Shown piece after piece: positions 31,876 to 42,839 of a stretch of DNA of 64,000 bases. The position numbers and the translations under genes are program-made. Under the pieces are notes generated by a model. It saw only the letters and a program-made list of their open reading frames with translations. It had not been told where the DNA came from and did no database searches. The stretch is from Haemonchus contortus (taxonomy: Eukaryota > Nematoda > Chromadorea > Rhabditida > Trichostrongylidae), in assembly GCA_000469685.2 (NCBI GenBank), contig LS997567.1, positions 10,283,190-10,347,189 on the forward strand. Direction: 5' to 3'. Positions within the stretch are counted from its first letter, which is position 1; each line of letters begins with the position of its first letter.

Positions 31876-31955
31876 TGGAGTTGCCTCGGCAGGGATCGAA
31901 CTCGCACTCCCTCTAAGTACAGACGTGAGCCTACACTCTTACCCACTCGACTGTC
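31876..31955 (-). repeat. tRNA-derived SINE-like segment
   Basis: The minus strand reads CAGTCGAGTGGGTAAGAGT (A-box-like), then 40 bases later GAGTTCGATCCCTGCC (B-box-like). The acceptor stem does not pair well, so it is a Pol III-type retroposon or tRNA pseudogene rather than a tRNA gene. Confidence 0.5.
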
Positions 31956-31959
31956 CTTG

Positions 31960-33560
31960 CCTCTTTCCAATAATGCCTCATAGCTCCATTAACCCTCGCC
32001 TCAGCTCCAGCAACGGATATTACCCGTTTAGTCAATCATCCCGGCTTCATGTCACCTTCTGTCCTCGTAGCCAGCCAGCATCTTGGTATGGAGGGTTGGA
32101 GAGCCCAGAGCTGTTCCCGCGTCAGGACTAAGTTAACAAACCTCCGAGCATTTCGGACTCTACAGACTTAACTTACCCGCAGGTGCGGTGAGCTCTGGGA
32201 AACCCATCACGGGACTGCGCGTGACTCCATTGCCGATGCATACCTTCTTGACAAGAGCTAAGCAAAGTCACAACAATCTGCCACGCGATTGGATTTCGTC
32301 AGATGTACGGCTTGTCCCTGTAGTTCCTTGGACAGAGATACGTTAGTCGTTACCATACCATCAAAGCCTTGGTTGCTTGATAATTGTGACTTGACATTTC
32401 TCAGCTCCATGTGAGCTGTAGATCAGTAAGCAAACTTAGAAAATGGCACTTCCAGAAGTTTAAAGTACTCAAGCGCAACTACATATGAGCAATGCGTAAT
32501 CTGAAGGAACGGCAGGGCAAGCAATCGCACACGAGCCAGTCAGAGGCGATAAACCAAAGAGGACTTTTTCCCGAAGGTCTCTGACTTTTCACAAGATTCT
32601 GTGCAGATCTGGGAAGATTTTTTGCCGTTCAAGAAATCAAAACCCACGCATATAGAGCCGCGTGAAAATATCGGAATGTCGGTACCCATAAAACATCTTA
32701 TTTTATACCACTGGAGTTCAGTTCACGTTGATTTTGGGGTATCTAGTTCAGGACAAATAATGGAAGTGACACTTCAGAAGTGCAAAAGTGATGGAGAAAA
32801 AATCGCTAAAATCGGAGTATTCAGAGGAATATAGGCTTCTGAAAAAGTAGTCAAATTAGTGTTGGTATAGAATGTTGCGGCAAAATGGCACGGGAGGGAT
32901 AATTGGACGAGCTGTCTGAATATGTGTGTCAATGCGTAAAGCTGGCTACGGTAAACGCTTGCGTACAGCTTGTGCGTCCCAATGCAAATGGTGCTACCTT
33001 TACAGTCTCTACAATTCGTCAAGAACTCGCCCGTCTTCGAGAGTGTATGCCGACTGAGCTGATTCTGGCAGAAAAATATAAGGATTAAAGATGGGAGCTA
33101 AATTAGGGGTTGAATAAGAATCTGACATTGGTTGCATGCAAGGAGTAATTGGAAGAATTGTACAAATCCGTGTGCCACTGCGTACTGCGTACAATAAGCG
33201 CCTGCATCATGTACGTCTCAGTGCCAGTGGTGCAATCTATACAGCCTTTACAACACCCAAAGAATTCATCCGCCTTCGGGTGCTGAAAACTTATTAGCAC
33301 CTTGTTCTACCGATGAAGGCTCGAATCTCTCACAAGCTTTCTTGTCTTGTGATCTCCTTGGTTTTCGATGTCAACCTAATAGTATCAGAGGACCGGTGAT
33401 TAGCGACTGTGAGAGAAGTTGTAATGTTGTCAATGTTTTGGTGAAATCATTCGCGATTCAGGGAATGATCCTTTCTGAACACATTAAACGCGCTTACGTT
33501 TGTCTGTTGTCTGTCACAAAATTCGATTTCGCTTCAAGAAACACCCTTTGAAGTCAAGTT
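31960..33560. other. no gene supported; degenerate direct repeat 32890-33300
   Basis: Two roughly 190-bp units (about 32895-33080 and 33130-33295) share GGxxxAATTGGAxGAxxTGT, GCGTACAxxTTGTGCGTC and TTTACAxxxxxCAAxGAAxTC at moderate identity. No coding interpretation is supported. Confidence 0.45.
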
Positions 33561-33914
33561 GACCATAGGGCAGGATCAACACAGCACATGAGCGGAACAT
33601 CCATCGTAGTGAGCGGTCCTAGATATGTTTCGAGACCGGAAAATATTGGCAAATGTGAGGAATAAGTAAACAAATAGAATAACGGTGGTTCGCTCACGGT
33701 GGGCGTAGGATCATCAAGTACCCTCTACATAAATCCAAAACTTAAATCAACGTGGGCAAGAAAAAGAGCTGAATGCTTTCATCAAATCCAAAAAAAGCGG
33801 TTGAGGATTTCTGGAGGGGATGTGATTAATTTTCGATAGACGGCGGAGCTAAGATCAAGCATCCATCACTTCAAGAACCTTTTAGAGTCCGAGAGGAAAA
33901 CCGGTTGGAGCTCT

Positions 33915-34200
33915 ATTTAATTGTTCAATTTTTTTTGGAAAACACAGTTGGTCTTGCGGGAATTCCTCCCAACGACCCGGAACACCATCTCGTTCAAAAC
34001 GGTCTCTATGAACGCACGTGCGCAATCAAAAACTGTCGACTGTCCTAGCGTTAGTGATGGAGACTGTGAGACCGTTGCAGGTATGGTCTACAGGATCATT
34101 TGTCAGAAAGACGAATACTTAGGATAGGGAGAAGGTATACAAAAGATGTTGGACTTCGAAAAAGGCAAAATCCCCAAAGTTGTGTCGGAACTCTGCCGAG
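33915..34200 (+). mobile_element. Penelope-like element relic 3 (GIY-YIG linker fragment)
   Basis: The frame gives IPPNDPEHHLVQNGLYERTC and AIKNC, then after a shift SDGDCETVAGMVYRIICQKDE. These match the linker and start of the GIY-YIG region of the element at 3885-6544 (IPPNNL..RLVRNRLYDRTC; SDGDC..AGVDYRIIC). Only this short part remains. Confidence 0.65.
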
Positions 34201-34689
34201 GTATCGCGAGCGGACACGGCGAGAACTACGCTATGTGCTAAAAAAATACTAACGACTTCTTAAGGGGAGTTTAATCGCTAAGACGTGAAATTCTCTCGGC
34301 TCGAAGATCTATCCACATTCTCGAACGCTGTCTACGTCTTTGTCTGATCCAGCAAGACATCGCTGAGAAATGCTTCGTGTCTACTCGACGGCCTAGAGCG
34401 GCACCAAACAAAAAAAAACGGACAGGGTGGCTTGACAACCGACCGGTCTGGATCCGCACTCAATGTCCTTTTTCTTTGAACGATAACGACGAGATCAATA
34501 TGTTCAGAAAATTTTCGATTCGGATCGGCCAGGACACCGAGATCCTCAACAGAATTGTAGCTATTCAGATAAACATCATAGATATTATATTAACCAGGGG
34601 GTAAATCTCCCGAATGAAAAACAAATTTTTGATGGATTGACATCCAGATCAAATTTCGCAGCTCAGCACAATAAGTTATCAATTGACCG
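34201..34689. other. no recognisable feature
   Basis: Short frames without motifs; possibly more decayed element sequence. Confidence 0.3.
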
Positions 34690-37221
34690 ATTTAGAAATT
34701 AATGCACTTCAACTCTGTTATTGGAATTGTAGATACCATATATCTTGAAGTCATTGGCATAAAGTTGGTCTTTTACGTGTTTAGAAATTTCTTTAGGCAC
34801 TCCACTTGTCCAGCACTGTTGGTCAGAAAACTTCCTCCCTACTCTTACGGTTATATGCCTTTCAGATATATGTATATGATTCAAACCACTTCATAAGTTT
34901 AGGTCCAATTCCAACAGATCTAAATTTTTAAACTAGTCTAGCGTGATTAACCTTATCAAAGGCTTTGGAAAGATCCCCATATATGACATCACTTGAGTAT
35001 CACTGGCTAAGGGCAATGTTCCAATCAAACAGACTATCTACTACTACTAGACTATCAGATTTGTAGTCGTTGACACCCCTGGCAGAATACCATGCTGCTC
35101 TTAGTAGATGGTTGGATTTGAATAACCAAGAGAGAATCTTTCCTCGAATAACTTTTTCCATGACTTTGAGAGGCGTATGCGTAATACTGATTGGACGAAA
35201 GTTCAACACATAACGGGCACCATCCTTTCCGGGGATATCAGTGACAAGAGCATCTTTCCGAATTTCAGGAACTTCATCTAACATAAACGATACACTGAAA
35301 ATGAGTGCTACGGGTGTGAAAGTGAGACAGCACACTTCTTGAAGACAATAGGAGGTATGCCATCATATGGCTCAGAAGTTGAAGATTTCAGTTATTTCAG
35401 AATGTTGAAAAATTTTTAAAGAATGGTGGTAATTATTGCTCGAGCCACAACTGGACACAAGTATACCTCTGTGCTGCTTGAACCAGAGGCAGGTTCAAGT
35501 AGCACAGAGTTATATATATAGGTGTTGAAATTACAATCACTAATGAAAACACTGATGAAAGAACCACCAAGAGTCTTAGCTCTATTGGCATCAGAAAAGC
35601 ACCAGACACCCTTCAGACACAGAAAGAACTGGTAAGCTAGCCTTAGTCTTCAATTTACCAAGAATGAACGCATAAAGTTTTTAACAGAGGCTCTCATAGT
35701 TAGTCGTCGTTCACACTTCGCACAAAAATTTTTGAGATTACACAATATCAGCACAGATCTTCATATATACAGAGGGCAGCTCAATGGTGTAGGAGACTTT
35801 TGAAATATCCTCTGCTCCTGATCAAATAGTTTCTGAATATGGGTGGGATAACGGAAATGATAACCTCGCGGTACACTGAATGGATCATATTGTGCAAGCT
35901 TTTCGTAAACCAGATAACAAAATCTACGATAAAGATCAGAGGCTGATACATAACATCAAAAGTTCTAAATCAGTCAACGCCACGAGGCTATCATTGAGCA
36001 TACCGGAATCAACATTACAGAGAGTCATGACATTCGAAACGGATGAGAGATCGTTAGGATAAGGTCAAGTCACGACCACCAAGAGTTGGCTGAGTCACAA
36101 CTCGCTTCAAGCCAGGTCGCAGAAGAATTTGGACAGCTGCATAGAACTGAGTCGTACGAAACAGTTCAGCCAATCCACTTTGATCTTGTAGTCACCCAAT
36201 AAAACAGTGTCAGTACCGGAAAGCAGCAAACTAGCTAAGAACTCAATAAGGCATTCATCGTCTTCCGTGGAAGAGTCAGGTGGGCGATACGCAATAATAA
36301 ATCGGACGCAAGTGTAGTAGGCATTGGGTAATAATTCACCACATAGTACATCAGCTTTGAGGGATGTTCCATGTGCTATACCACGGGAATGAAGAGAAAT
36401 TTTGATAAGACAGCAAACTCCATCGCCTCTATTTCCGCTTCGATCTACACGGAATACATTATAAGGCAAACCACGAACAATTTTAGAATTTTTGACTAGG
36501 AGATAACCAAGTTTCCGTAACAAAAACAAAGTCAGGTTGATTCGTAGAAAGGAAGTAGTGGAGAAGGTGGCAAGCTCAGTTGTTTCTCGAACACCGTCTT
36601 GATAGCTCTGAAACATTCTCGAGCCGGCCACGGTGAACGACACACTCACGCACGCCTTTCGCCTTAATTCTTTCTCTAGCAGGCCGCCTTAATGCATAAT
36701 CATACTTCCTTTCTTCAGCCGTCATGCTTTTGCGAACGAATACACTTCCGAACCCAGAGTTCCGTAAGAGACTGCATTCTTCAACGCTATTTGCCAACAA
36801 AAATTAGAGGGGAGCAGAACTTTCATAAGATGAGGGCGACCAAGCACTGATTCACAAATCCTGTAGATTTCAGTGGCTCGACACTCCAGTTGGTGTACAT
36901 CGAGTACCTTCACAACCTTACCTTCCAAATCAGCTTGACGTTTGGAAGGTCGAAGTTTATCAGTAAGGACAAGACTACGCTCTCGCTTCTCTAACCCAAC
37001 GAAATCAGAGAATTTCTTAGGTATTTTATCATCAAGGGCACAGAGCATTCCATTCAATTTTGGCTCAATTTTGCGTGCAGTAGTAGCTTTCATCAATTGG
37101 TTTGAGTAAAGTCAGGAGTGGTACTGACCTGCACTGAAGAAATATCCAGTGGTTGCGGAGACTTAGTGGAGGATGGAACACGAGCAATGCTATTGACTAT
37201 AGTACGTGTGGTCTTAGGCAT
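34690..37221 (-). pseudogene. decayed CR1-like LINE (ORF1, endonuclease, reverse transcriptase)
   Basis: Reading leftward: ORF1 start MPKTTRTIVNSIARVPSST at 37221 and its body 37096-36722 (DKIPKKFSDFV, LEGKVVKVLDVHQLECRA, LMKVLLPSN); endonuclease 36649-36107 (NRGDGVCCLIK, RFIIAYRPPDS, LLGDYKIKVDWL); RT 35335-34699 (LNFRPISITHTPLKVMEKVIR, then TSGVPKEISK and LYANDFKIYGI, where the YADD aspartate is Asn). Each block aligns with the intact element at 37515-41604. Stops, gaps and loss of the 3' third show it is dead. The two copies are the same family but well diverged. Confidence 0.8.
35467..35509. repeat. 18-bp hairpin
   Basis: CTCTGTGCTGCTTGAACC (35467-35484) pairs with 35492-35509 around a 7-base loop, 17 Watson-Crick pairs and one G-U. 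It lies in the central ORF2 region of the decayed CR1-like LINE, where the intact relative has no such hairpin. Confidence 0.8.
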
Positions 37222-38096
37222 TATTCAAAAGTCGACCACCTCAAGACAGCAAACGAAAAACCAACCACCCACCGTGGGACTACTCGGAAGAATTGACTTA
37301 TGTAATGCTCATTTCTGTTTCAGAATCCCATTAAGTAAACAGATGATTTTATTGGAACTATCCCTGATAGAGAATTTGTTACATATAAATTTATTTCTAC
37401 ATATACACCTATACTAGTAATTACGAATTCTTCTTTGTATCCAATCCTCTGTGAAATTTCCATCACTTCTTTTAACCTTATTGTGAACGTTTCCATATTA
37501 GGACTGGATAGGCAATTTATTATTATTTATTTATTTTGCATACAAGATGCGCCAAACTAGGTAGGGAAACTATACAGAAATACACAGCACAGACAATCCA
37601 GAAAAATTACATCATCGCCATTACCCACACTGGACGTCATATTTGCACATGAATAAAATTGAAGTGAAAGAAAATAAAAGATGCTTTTATTGATGCCATT
37701 GGTGGAGATGGCTCCAACATCGTTAGTGGGCATAAAAAATCAGCTGTTCACTCGCACCTCTAACCACTGTAGTTAGTTGTTAAAGAGTCGGCAATCGCCA
37801 AGGCGATCGAGAGTGGCGAGGCGGTGTTTGTAGAGCTGGCTGCCCAAATGGAAGTTTCCTCGCCACCACCATGAACATCAAGTAAAATCAGAAGTATATG
37901 AGATTATGAAGCGCATTTTGATGTCAAGTGTGTGTAACAGTTTCATCATTAAACATTGGTCTTTTATCACTATTCATCTGCACAGTCCATCATTCATTAA
38001 CTTCTTCCTCTTGCGGCAAGGAAAAAAACTGGGTTCTGTAACATGCGAAAGCAACTATAGCAAAAGCAAACTGAAGATGAAGGCGGCGAAGGATAT

Positions 38097-39860
38097 CTAA
38101 AAATCTTGTATATTCAGTAAAGACAAAATGTTCACCTTATTCAGTTTACGACGGAAGACTGAAGAATTAGGTGAACTTACAATCTCCTCAGGTAACATCT
38201 GTAGCCATCGGGCCGTCCGGCAGAAAAATGAATTATGCATCTTCGATGAATGTGGGTTTTTTACAGGCATGTAGTCTAAAACGAAACTGCTCGTACGTCC
38301 ATGTGCTGGACGAAAGACCCAGTACTTGCTTGCTCTCAATTTGGTCTCCATGCGCAACACTCGGAAGCATAACACCAAATCGTGGTAGATTCTCCGGTAG
38401 AAGAGGGTTTTCAGACCTAAAAGGCTTAGCCTAGCGCTATAGCTGGGAAGGAAGTGGTGAGAATGCGTAAGGCTCGACTTGGATCTATACATGAGAAGCC
38501 TGGTGAAAATTTGTTGCACTCTTTCAATTTTAGCTCGGCATTTTTTCGTTTGAGGGCTCCATACTTGACAGCAGTATTCAAGTTGTGGGAGCACATACGC
38601 TTTATAGAGCCTCAGAAAAACATTTCTATTCTTGCTGTGTATATTTCTAAATAGAAAGTAAACCATTCTGAGTGCTTTATGAGTAATGTCATTTATGTGG
38701 CTAGAGAAGTCAAGAGTAGGGGTGTAGGTGACCCCTAAATCCTTTACAAAGGACCGGCTTTGGAAAACAGTGTCTTTGTATCGATACTGGAAACCGTGAC
38801 CACTTCCAATATGCATTACAAAAGATTTCGATAGATTGACGGGCAACTCCCAATCACAAGACCACCTCATCATTCTTTCTATGGATCCAGAAAGGGCAAC
38901 AAATACTTCATCGCAACTGTCCTGGTTATACATGGCATATACTTTGATGTCATCGGCGTATATTTGGATCTTGACTGAGGGGTGGGTTCTGAGTACTTTT
39001 GGAAGATCAAAGCAGTACACAAGGAAGAGTATAGGAGATAGTACTCCGCCCTGCGGGACACCACTAGAACACAGGTAGCGATTAGAAAATGAGTTTCCCA
39101 CTTTGACCCACATATGGCGATCTGACAAATAAGATGCAAGCCAATTCAATAAATTTCCGCCAAGTCCAATCATTTTCAATTTTTGGATGAGCTTCGAATG
39201 GTTTACTCTGTCAAATGCTTTAGAGAGATCAAAGAATATGACATCAACGGAATACTTGTTATTCAGAGCCGTAAGCCAGTCAAACGTACTATCCAGAAGT
39301 TGAGTAGTTGTAGAAGCGCCCTCTGAGAAACCATGCTGTTCATTGGGAATGATATGATGTCTACTAAGCCACTTAACAAGTTTCTCTCTGATAATCTTTT
39401 CCACGACTTTCACTGCTACTGGAGTTATGCTGATGGGTCGGAAGTTACTCAATAATCGAGTGTTAGGAATCTTGGGTATAGCGGTCACTAATGCTTCCTT
39501 CCATAAAGATGGAACTGATTCCATTAGCATAGAAACATTAAAGATCATGGTCAGGGGCTTGTAGAGACTTTTAGCGCAACGTTTATACAGTATCTGAGGG
39601 ATTCCATCGAACGTAGCAGAATTCATGGACTTCAAGCGCAACAAATACTTCAATACATCAGTAGGCTCAATAGCAATGTTCTTCAGTGGATTACTCAAGG
39701 TCAGTGACTCATCAGAATTGACTAAATGAGAATCACTTGGAGGCATGAATACACTTGAGAATTGTCGAGCTAGAGCGTTTGCCTTCTGTGAGTCATTGCT
39801 GAAGATATTGCCAGACTCATCTTCCAGCTGAGGTAAAATTGCTTGTCCCTTGCTTTTCAT
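38097..39860 (-). CDS. CR1-like ORF2, reverse transcriptase part
   Basis: 587 codons in the same frame as the endonuclease part, separated from it by the TAA at 39884-39882 and seven sense codons. RT motifs: LVTAIPKIPN, NFRPISIT (139-146), EQHGFSEGAS (174-182), FFDLSKAFDRV (Asp211), SSGVPQGGVLSP (265-276), YADDIKVY (301-308), then a KDLGVTY segment and the LPQLEYCCQVWSP thumb region. It reaches a normal C-terminus. The ATG at 39860 is probably internal, not a natural start. It is the RNA-copying half of the replicase and could be active only if the stop is bypassed or is an assembly error. Confidence 0.8.
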   Translation of the reverse strand: MKSKGQAILPQLEDESGNIFSNDSQKANALARQFSSVFMPPSDSHLVNSDESLTLSNPLKNIAIEPTDVLKYLLRLKSMNSATFDGIPQILYKRCAKSLYKPLTMIFNVSMLMESVPSLWKEALVTAIPKIPNTRLLSNFRPISITPVAVKVVEKIIREKLVKWLSRHHIIPNEQHGFSEGASTTTQLLDSTFDWLTALNNKYSVDVIFFDLSKAFDRVNHSKLIQKLKMIGLGGNLLNWLASYLSDRHMWVKVGNSFSNRYLCSSGVPQGGVLSPILFLVYCFDLPKVLRTHPSVKIQIYADDIKVYAMYNQDSCDEVFVALSGSIERMMRWSCDWELPVNLSKSFVMHIGSGHGFQYRYKDTVFQSRSFVKDLGVTYTPTLDFSSHINDITHKALRMVYFLFRNIHSKNRNVFLRLYKAYVLPQLEYCCQVWSPQTKKCRAKIERVQQIFTRLLMYRSKSSLTHSHHFLPSYSARLSLLGLKTLFYRRIYHDLVLCFRVLRMETKLRASKYWVFRPAHGRTSSFVLDYMPVKNPHSSKMHNSFFCRTARWLQMLPEEIVSSPNSSVFRRKLNKVNILSLLNIQDF

Positions 39861-39881
39861 TCGTAGGTATTTGAAAAATGG

Positions 39882-40979
39882 TTAGGTTGAGGACCTTTTC
39901 ATCAAACGTGCTTCATAGTTTGCATAAAACCGCTTGATATGGAAATCAATATCTGAGCAGACCTTCTTGTAGAGAGGATTACTATTATCCGACACAAGTT
40001 TCTGCTTTTGTTCTAGAAGATTCTGTATATGTTTTGGATAATATTTTTCTTTGGTTTTAGGGATCCAAAATGGGACGAATCTGCTCAAACCGGAATAAAC
40101 AACTGAACAAAATCTGATGTAAATATCGTTTGCGCTTGAATATCCCTCGAAAGTAGTCCACCAATCTATGGAATTGAAATATTCGTTGAGAGCATCATAG
40201 TTAGCATTGCAAAAGTTGGGCATAGGTAAAATTAACATAGGATCGTAAGAAACATTTAGAGAAAATTGCAATATCCGGTGATCTGAAGTGTGCAGAGGGG
40301 GCAGAAGGCTCACATTACTACAGATGCCAGAAGAGGTAAGAATGATATCCAATATAGCGTCTTGTCGTGTAGGCTCATTAACAATCTGTTTGAGATTGTT
40401 ACCTTTGAAGAAATCAGCAAAACGAGTTGCAGTCGTATTTTTTGGCTCACCCTGTTTCCAATCAATATCTAAGTTAAAGTCGCCAAGAATTATCAGATGA
40501 GCAGAAGACGAACACATTGTAGCTAACAAGTCTAACAGTTTTCTATCGTCATTATAGCAAGAGTTGGGTGGTCTATACACTAGGATGAATCGAATGTTCC
40601 TAACGGAAGGGTCATTCAAATAATCAAAACAAATATAATCAAACTTGGTAACTGCCCCGAAAAACTTCTGACTAAAACAAAGTGAGTCTTTAATCAAACA
40701 ACAAACACCACCTCCCCTTCCAGATTGGCGATCAGACCTCATGATAGTGTAGGGAAAACCACCAACAATTTCGGAATCTTTAATGTTCTCATTCAACCAA
40801 GTTTCAGTGATAAAAACAAAGTCCGGTATCTGAAAAGATAAGAAATGATGAAGATGATGTAATTTATTCGTGAGGCTTCGTGCATTGAGATGAAAACATT
40901 TAAAGTTTGCGGTTGGTTGATGGTTTGCCCGTTTCTCGAAATGTCCGAAACGAGGGTGGGGAGGATTTGAGGTCATCAA
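39882..40979 (-). CDS. CR1-like ORF2, endonuclease part ending at an in-frame stop
   Basis: 365 codons. Endonuclease motifs are complete: FHLNARSLTNK (Asn), ITETWLNE (Glu), RGGGVCCLIKD, ILVYRPPNS, ILGDFNLDIDW (Asp, Asn) and TSDHRILQFSL (Asp-His). The frame ends TAA at 39882-39884 after KRSST, and RT sequence resumes at once in the same frame. The start overlaps the end of ORF1 by 80 bp in another frame, suggesting coupled translation. Confidence 0.8.
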   Translation of the reverse strand: MMTSNPPHPRFGHFEKRANHQPTANFKCFHLNARSLTNKLHHLHHFLSFQIPDFVFITETWLNENIKDSEIVGGFPYTIMRSDRQSGRGGGVCCLIKDSLCFSQKFFGAVTKFDYICFDYLNDPSVRNIRFILVYRPPNSCYNDDRKLLDLLATMCSSSAHLIILGDFNLDIDWKQGEPKNTTATRFADFFKGNNLKQIVNEPTRQDAILDIILTSSGICSNVSLLPPLHTSDHRILQFSLNVSYDPMLILPMPNFCNANYDALNEYFNSIDWWTTFEGYSSANDIYIRFCSVVYSGLSRFVPFWIPKTKEKYYPKHIQNLLEQKQKLVSDNSNPLYKKVCSDIDFHIKRFYANYEARLMKRSST

Positions 40980-41604
40980 CTTTTTTCAATTCACCTCGAT
41001 AGACCACCCATACCTTCTGTCCTGACTCAGCGTTCCGCTTTTTGGCTTCCTGGTGAAGCTCAAAGTCATGCTTTCTTTCTTCAAAAGTCATGCTCTTACG
41101 TACAAAGACGCCTGAGTAACCCGAAGAGCGCAGAAGACGAGCGTTTGATAAGGCAGTAATCCAGTGTGTTTTGGAAGGCAACAAAACTTTCACTAAGCGT
41201 GGACGTCGCTCGTCAAACTTCCCCACTCGGTAGGTTTCAAGAGCCCTGCATTCTACTTTCAGAATGTCAAGCACGTCACAAACCTTGTTTTCCAATTCTC
41301 TTTGTTTTTCGGACGGCTTCATGCTGATGTTCGACTCAGGCAACCCCGAAATGACGATGCTCCGACCACGTTTCTCTTCACTCACTACATCAAACACTTC
41401 AACAGAAAGTTTGTCCTTGAGTGCGATGAGCATCTTATTAATTACGGGATCAGTATTCCTAGCAGCGATACTTTTCAATAAGTCAGAAGCAGAAAAAGTT
41501 GAAAAGTCAACTGTCTCGAGACTATCACCATTCAGAACAGTATTTCCCATTTCACTGCAAGTATTCGATTGAACTTTAGCCGAGTTACGAGCAACACGAG
41601 GCAT
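40900..41604 (-). CDS. CR1-like ORF1 protein
   Basis: 234 codons from ATG 41604. LINE ORF1 proteins bind element RNA. A helical segment (about 50-90) precedes GRSIVISGLPES (about 86-97), LENKVCDVLDILKVECRA and RPRLVKVLLPS, then FVRKSMTFEERK. The layout of a short helix-rich region followed by an RRM-like fold is common in these proteins. I see no zinc knuckle or esterase. The decayed copy at 37221-36722 aligns along its length. The C-terminus is basic. Confidence 0.75.
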   Translation of the reverse strand: MPRVARNSAKVQSNTCSEMGNTVLNGDSLETVDFSTFSASDLLKSIAARNTDPVINKMLIALKDKLSVEVFDVVSEEKRGRSIVISGLPESNISMKPSEKQRELENKVCDVLDILKVECRALETYRVGKFDERRPRLVKVLLPSKTHWITALSNARLLRSSGYSGVFVRKSMTFEERKHDFELHQEAKKRNAESGQKVWVVYRGELKKVDDLKSSPPSFRTFRETGKPSTNRKL

Positions 41605-41730
41605 GACCGAGGTAGATGGAAAGAAAACAGAAAATACCTAGCTAGTTGATGCCTTCTTAGAGAGCACTCGACCGACCAACCACTTGCGGTCAATGCAATG
41701 CACAGAATGATAGAATGATAATGAATGTTT
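41605..41730. other. probable 5' leader of the CR1-like element
   Basis: Non-coding sequence just upstream of ORF1 on the minus strand. Its outer limit is not marked by a repeat or target duplication. Confidence 0.3.
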
Positions 41731-42314
41731 GTTGTTTCTGTGTATACAGCAGATGTTTTAGTGGTATTAGAAATATTAGCTGGCCTAGGAATATATTGAT
41801 CCAGGACTCGAATCCGTAACATGCGTGTGAGATAGTGCGTCACTTGCCAATACACCACCTCCAGCAGCTACAACTATTTCTATTGTGAGGGATCATTATA
41901 GTTAAAGATCAATTCTCAATGTTTCTGTGTATACAGCAGATGTTTTAGTGGTATGAGAAATATTAGCGTTACAATGAGGAAATGTGATAACATTGAAGCT
42001 GAAAGGATCAGTTACAGATACGCCCCCGCTCTCGGCTTCCATTCAGGGTCGTAGCGGCGTAAAAAGTATGTGTGATCTATACAATGGTTTGCGGTGGTCA
42101 GTCGATGTATATGTAGATCAGTGTTTTTATCCACCCGAACGAGTTTGGTACGAGTAACCGACCCCAGGGGGATAAAAGGTACAGCTGGCCTAGGAATATA
42201 TTGATCCAGGACTCGAATCCGTAACATGCGTGTGAGATAGTGCGTCACTTGCCAATACACCACCTCCAGCAGCTACAACTATTTCTATTGTGAGGGATCA
42301 TTATAGTTAAAGAT
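41731..42314 (-). repeat. tandem duplication of a tRNA-like repeat, second copy with a 216-bp insertion
   Basis: The unit TGTTTCTGTGTATACAGCAG ... ATTAGC plus a 132-bp block occurs at 41731-41909 and again from about 41920, the block repeating identically at 42183-42314. In the second copy 216 bp (41967-42182) are inserted between two AGC triplets. On the minus strand the block contains TATTGGCAAGTGACGC (A-box-like) and GGATTCGAGTCCTGG (B-box-like), so it is tRNA-derived. A true acceptor stem is missing. Confidence 0.8.
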
Positions 42315-42839
42315 AACCTAACTAGTATGGAAGGAGTGGTAGGTGAACAACCACGATGCAGCTTGACTCCGATGACTCTTCTGATTACATGCAGCGGTAG
42401 GTGCAAGCGAGAAGAGAAAGGCATAGAGTACTGGGTATTTGAGGATACGGTCGGCGCGCAGCTGTACTCACCCTCATTGTATTCCCCTAGACGATGTGTT
42501 GTTATTCTATACACATGCAGACAGAGTTAACGTATAATTTCTCCTTTATTTCATTCTTTTTTGAATGTCTCTCTCTCTTAGGTTTTTTTCCTCTCTCAGG
42601 TTTTTCCGTGATCTCAGGACTGTTTAATTCGATACAATGCTCTTGTGAGCACCCTCCTTGTCTCTTCTTGTGAAATTGGGGAGAAAAATCCCAGATTTGA
42701 CCAAGATCCCACTTGGACCTTTGTCGAAATCCAAAAAGATCAGAAGATTATTGAGGAGTTTACTCTCAGACCTACAACTCTGGTATTATTCCGTCTCAGT
42801 TTATCGAGCTGACTTTTTCTCTGCATTTTCTTTTCACAG

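Larger units (their letters stand above)
37515..41604 (-). mobile_element. CR1-like non-LTR retrotransposon, nearly intact
   Basis: The minus-strand element has ORF1 (41604-40900), an overlapping ORF2 (40979-38097 with one internal stop), and a 3' UTR of about 580 bp. The 3' UTR ends in AAATAAATAAATAATAATAA near 37515-37540. Two ORFs, an apurinic endonuclease without a zinc knuckle in ORF2, and a short A/T-repeat 3' end fit the CR1/Jockey group; I prefer CR1 from the RT wording. The 5' leader beyond 41604 is not delimited. No target duplication was found. Confidence 0.8.

Noticed and set aside
35467..35509. microRNA precursor
   Set aside because: The stem is only 18 bp and lies inside a LINE relic.
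41799..42267. tRNA genes at the A-box/B-box-like motifs (also 31876-31955, 47326-47395, 62345-62410)
   Set aside because: Acceptor and anticodon stems do not form by eye, so I list them as tRNA-derived repeats.
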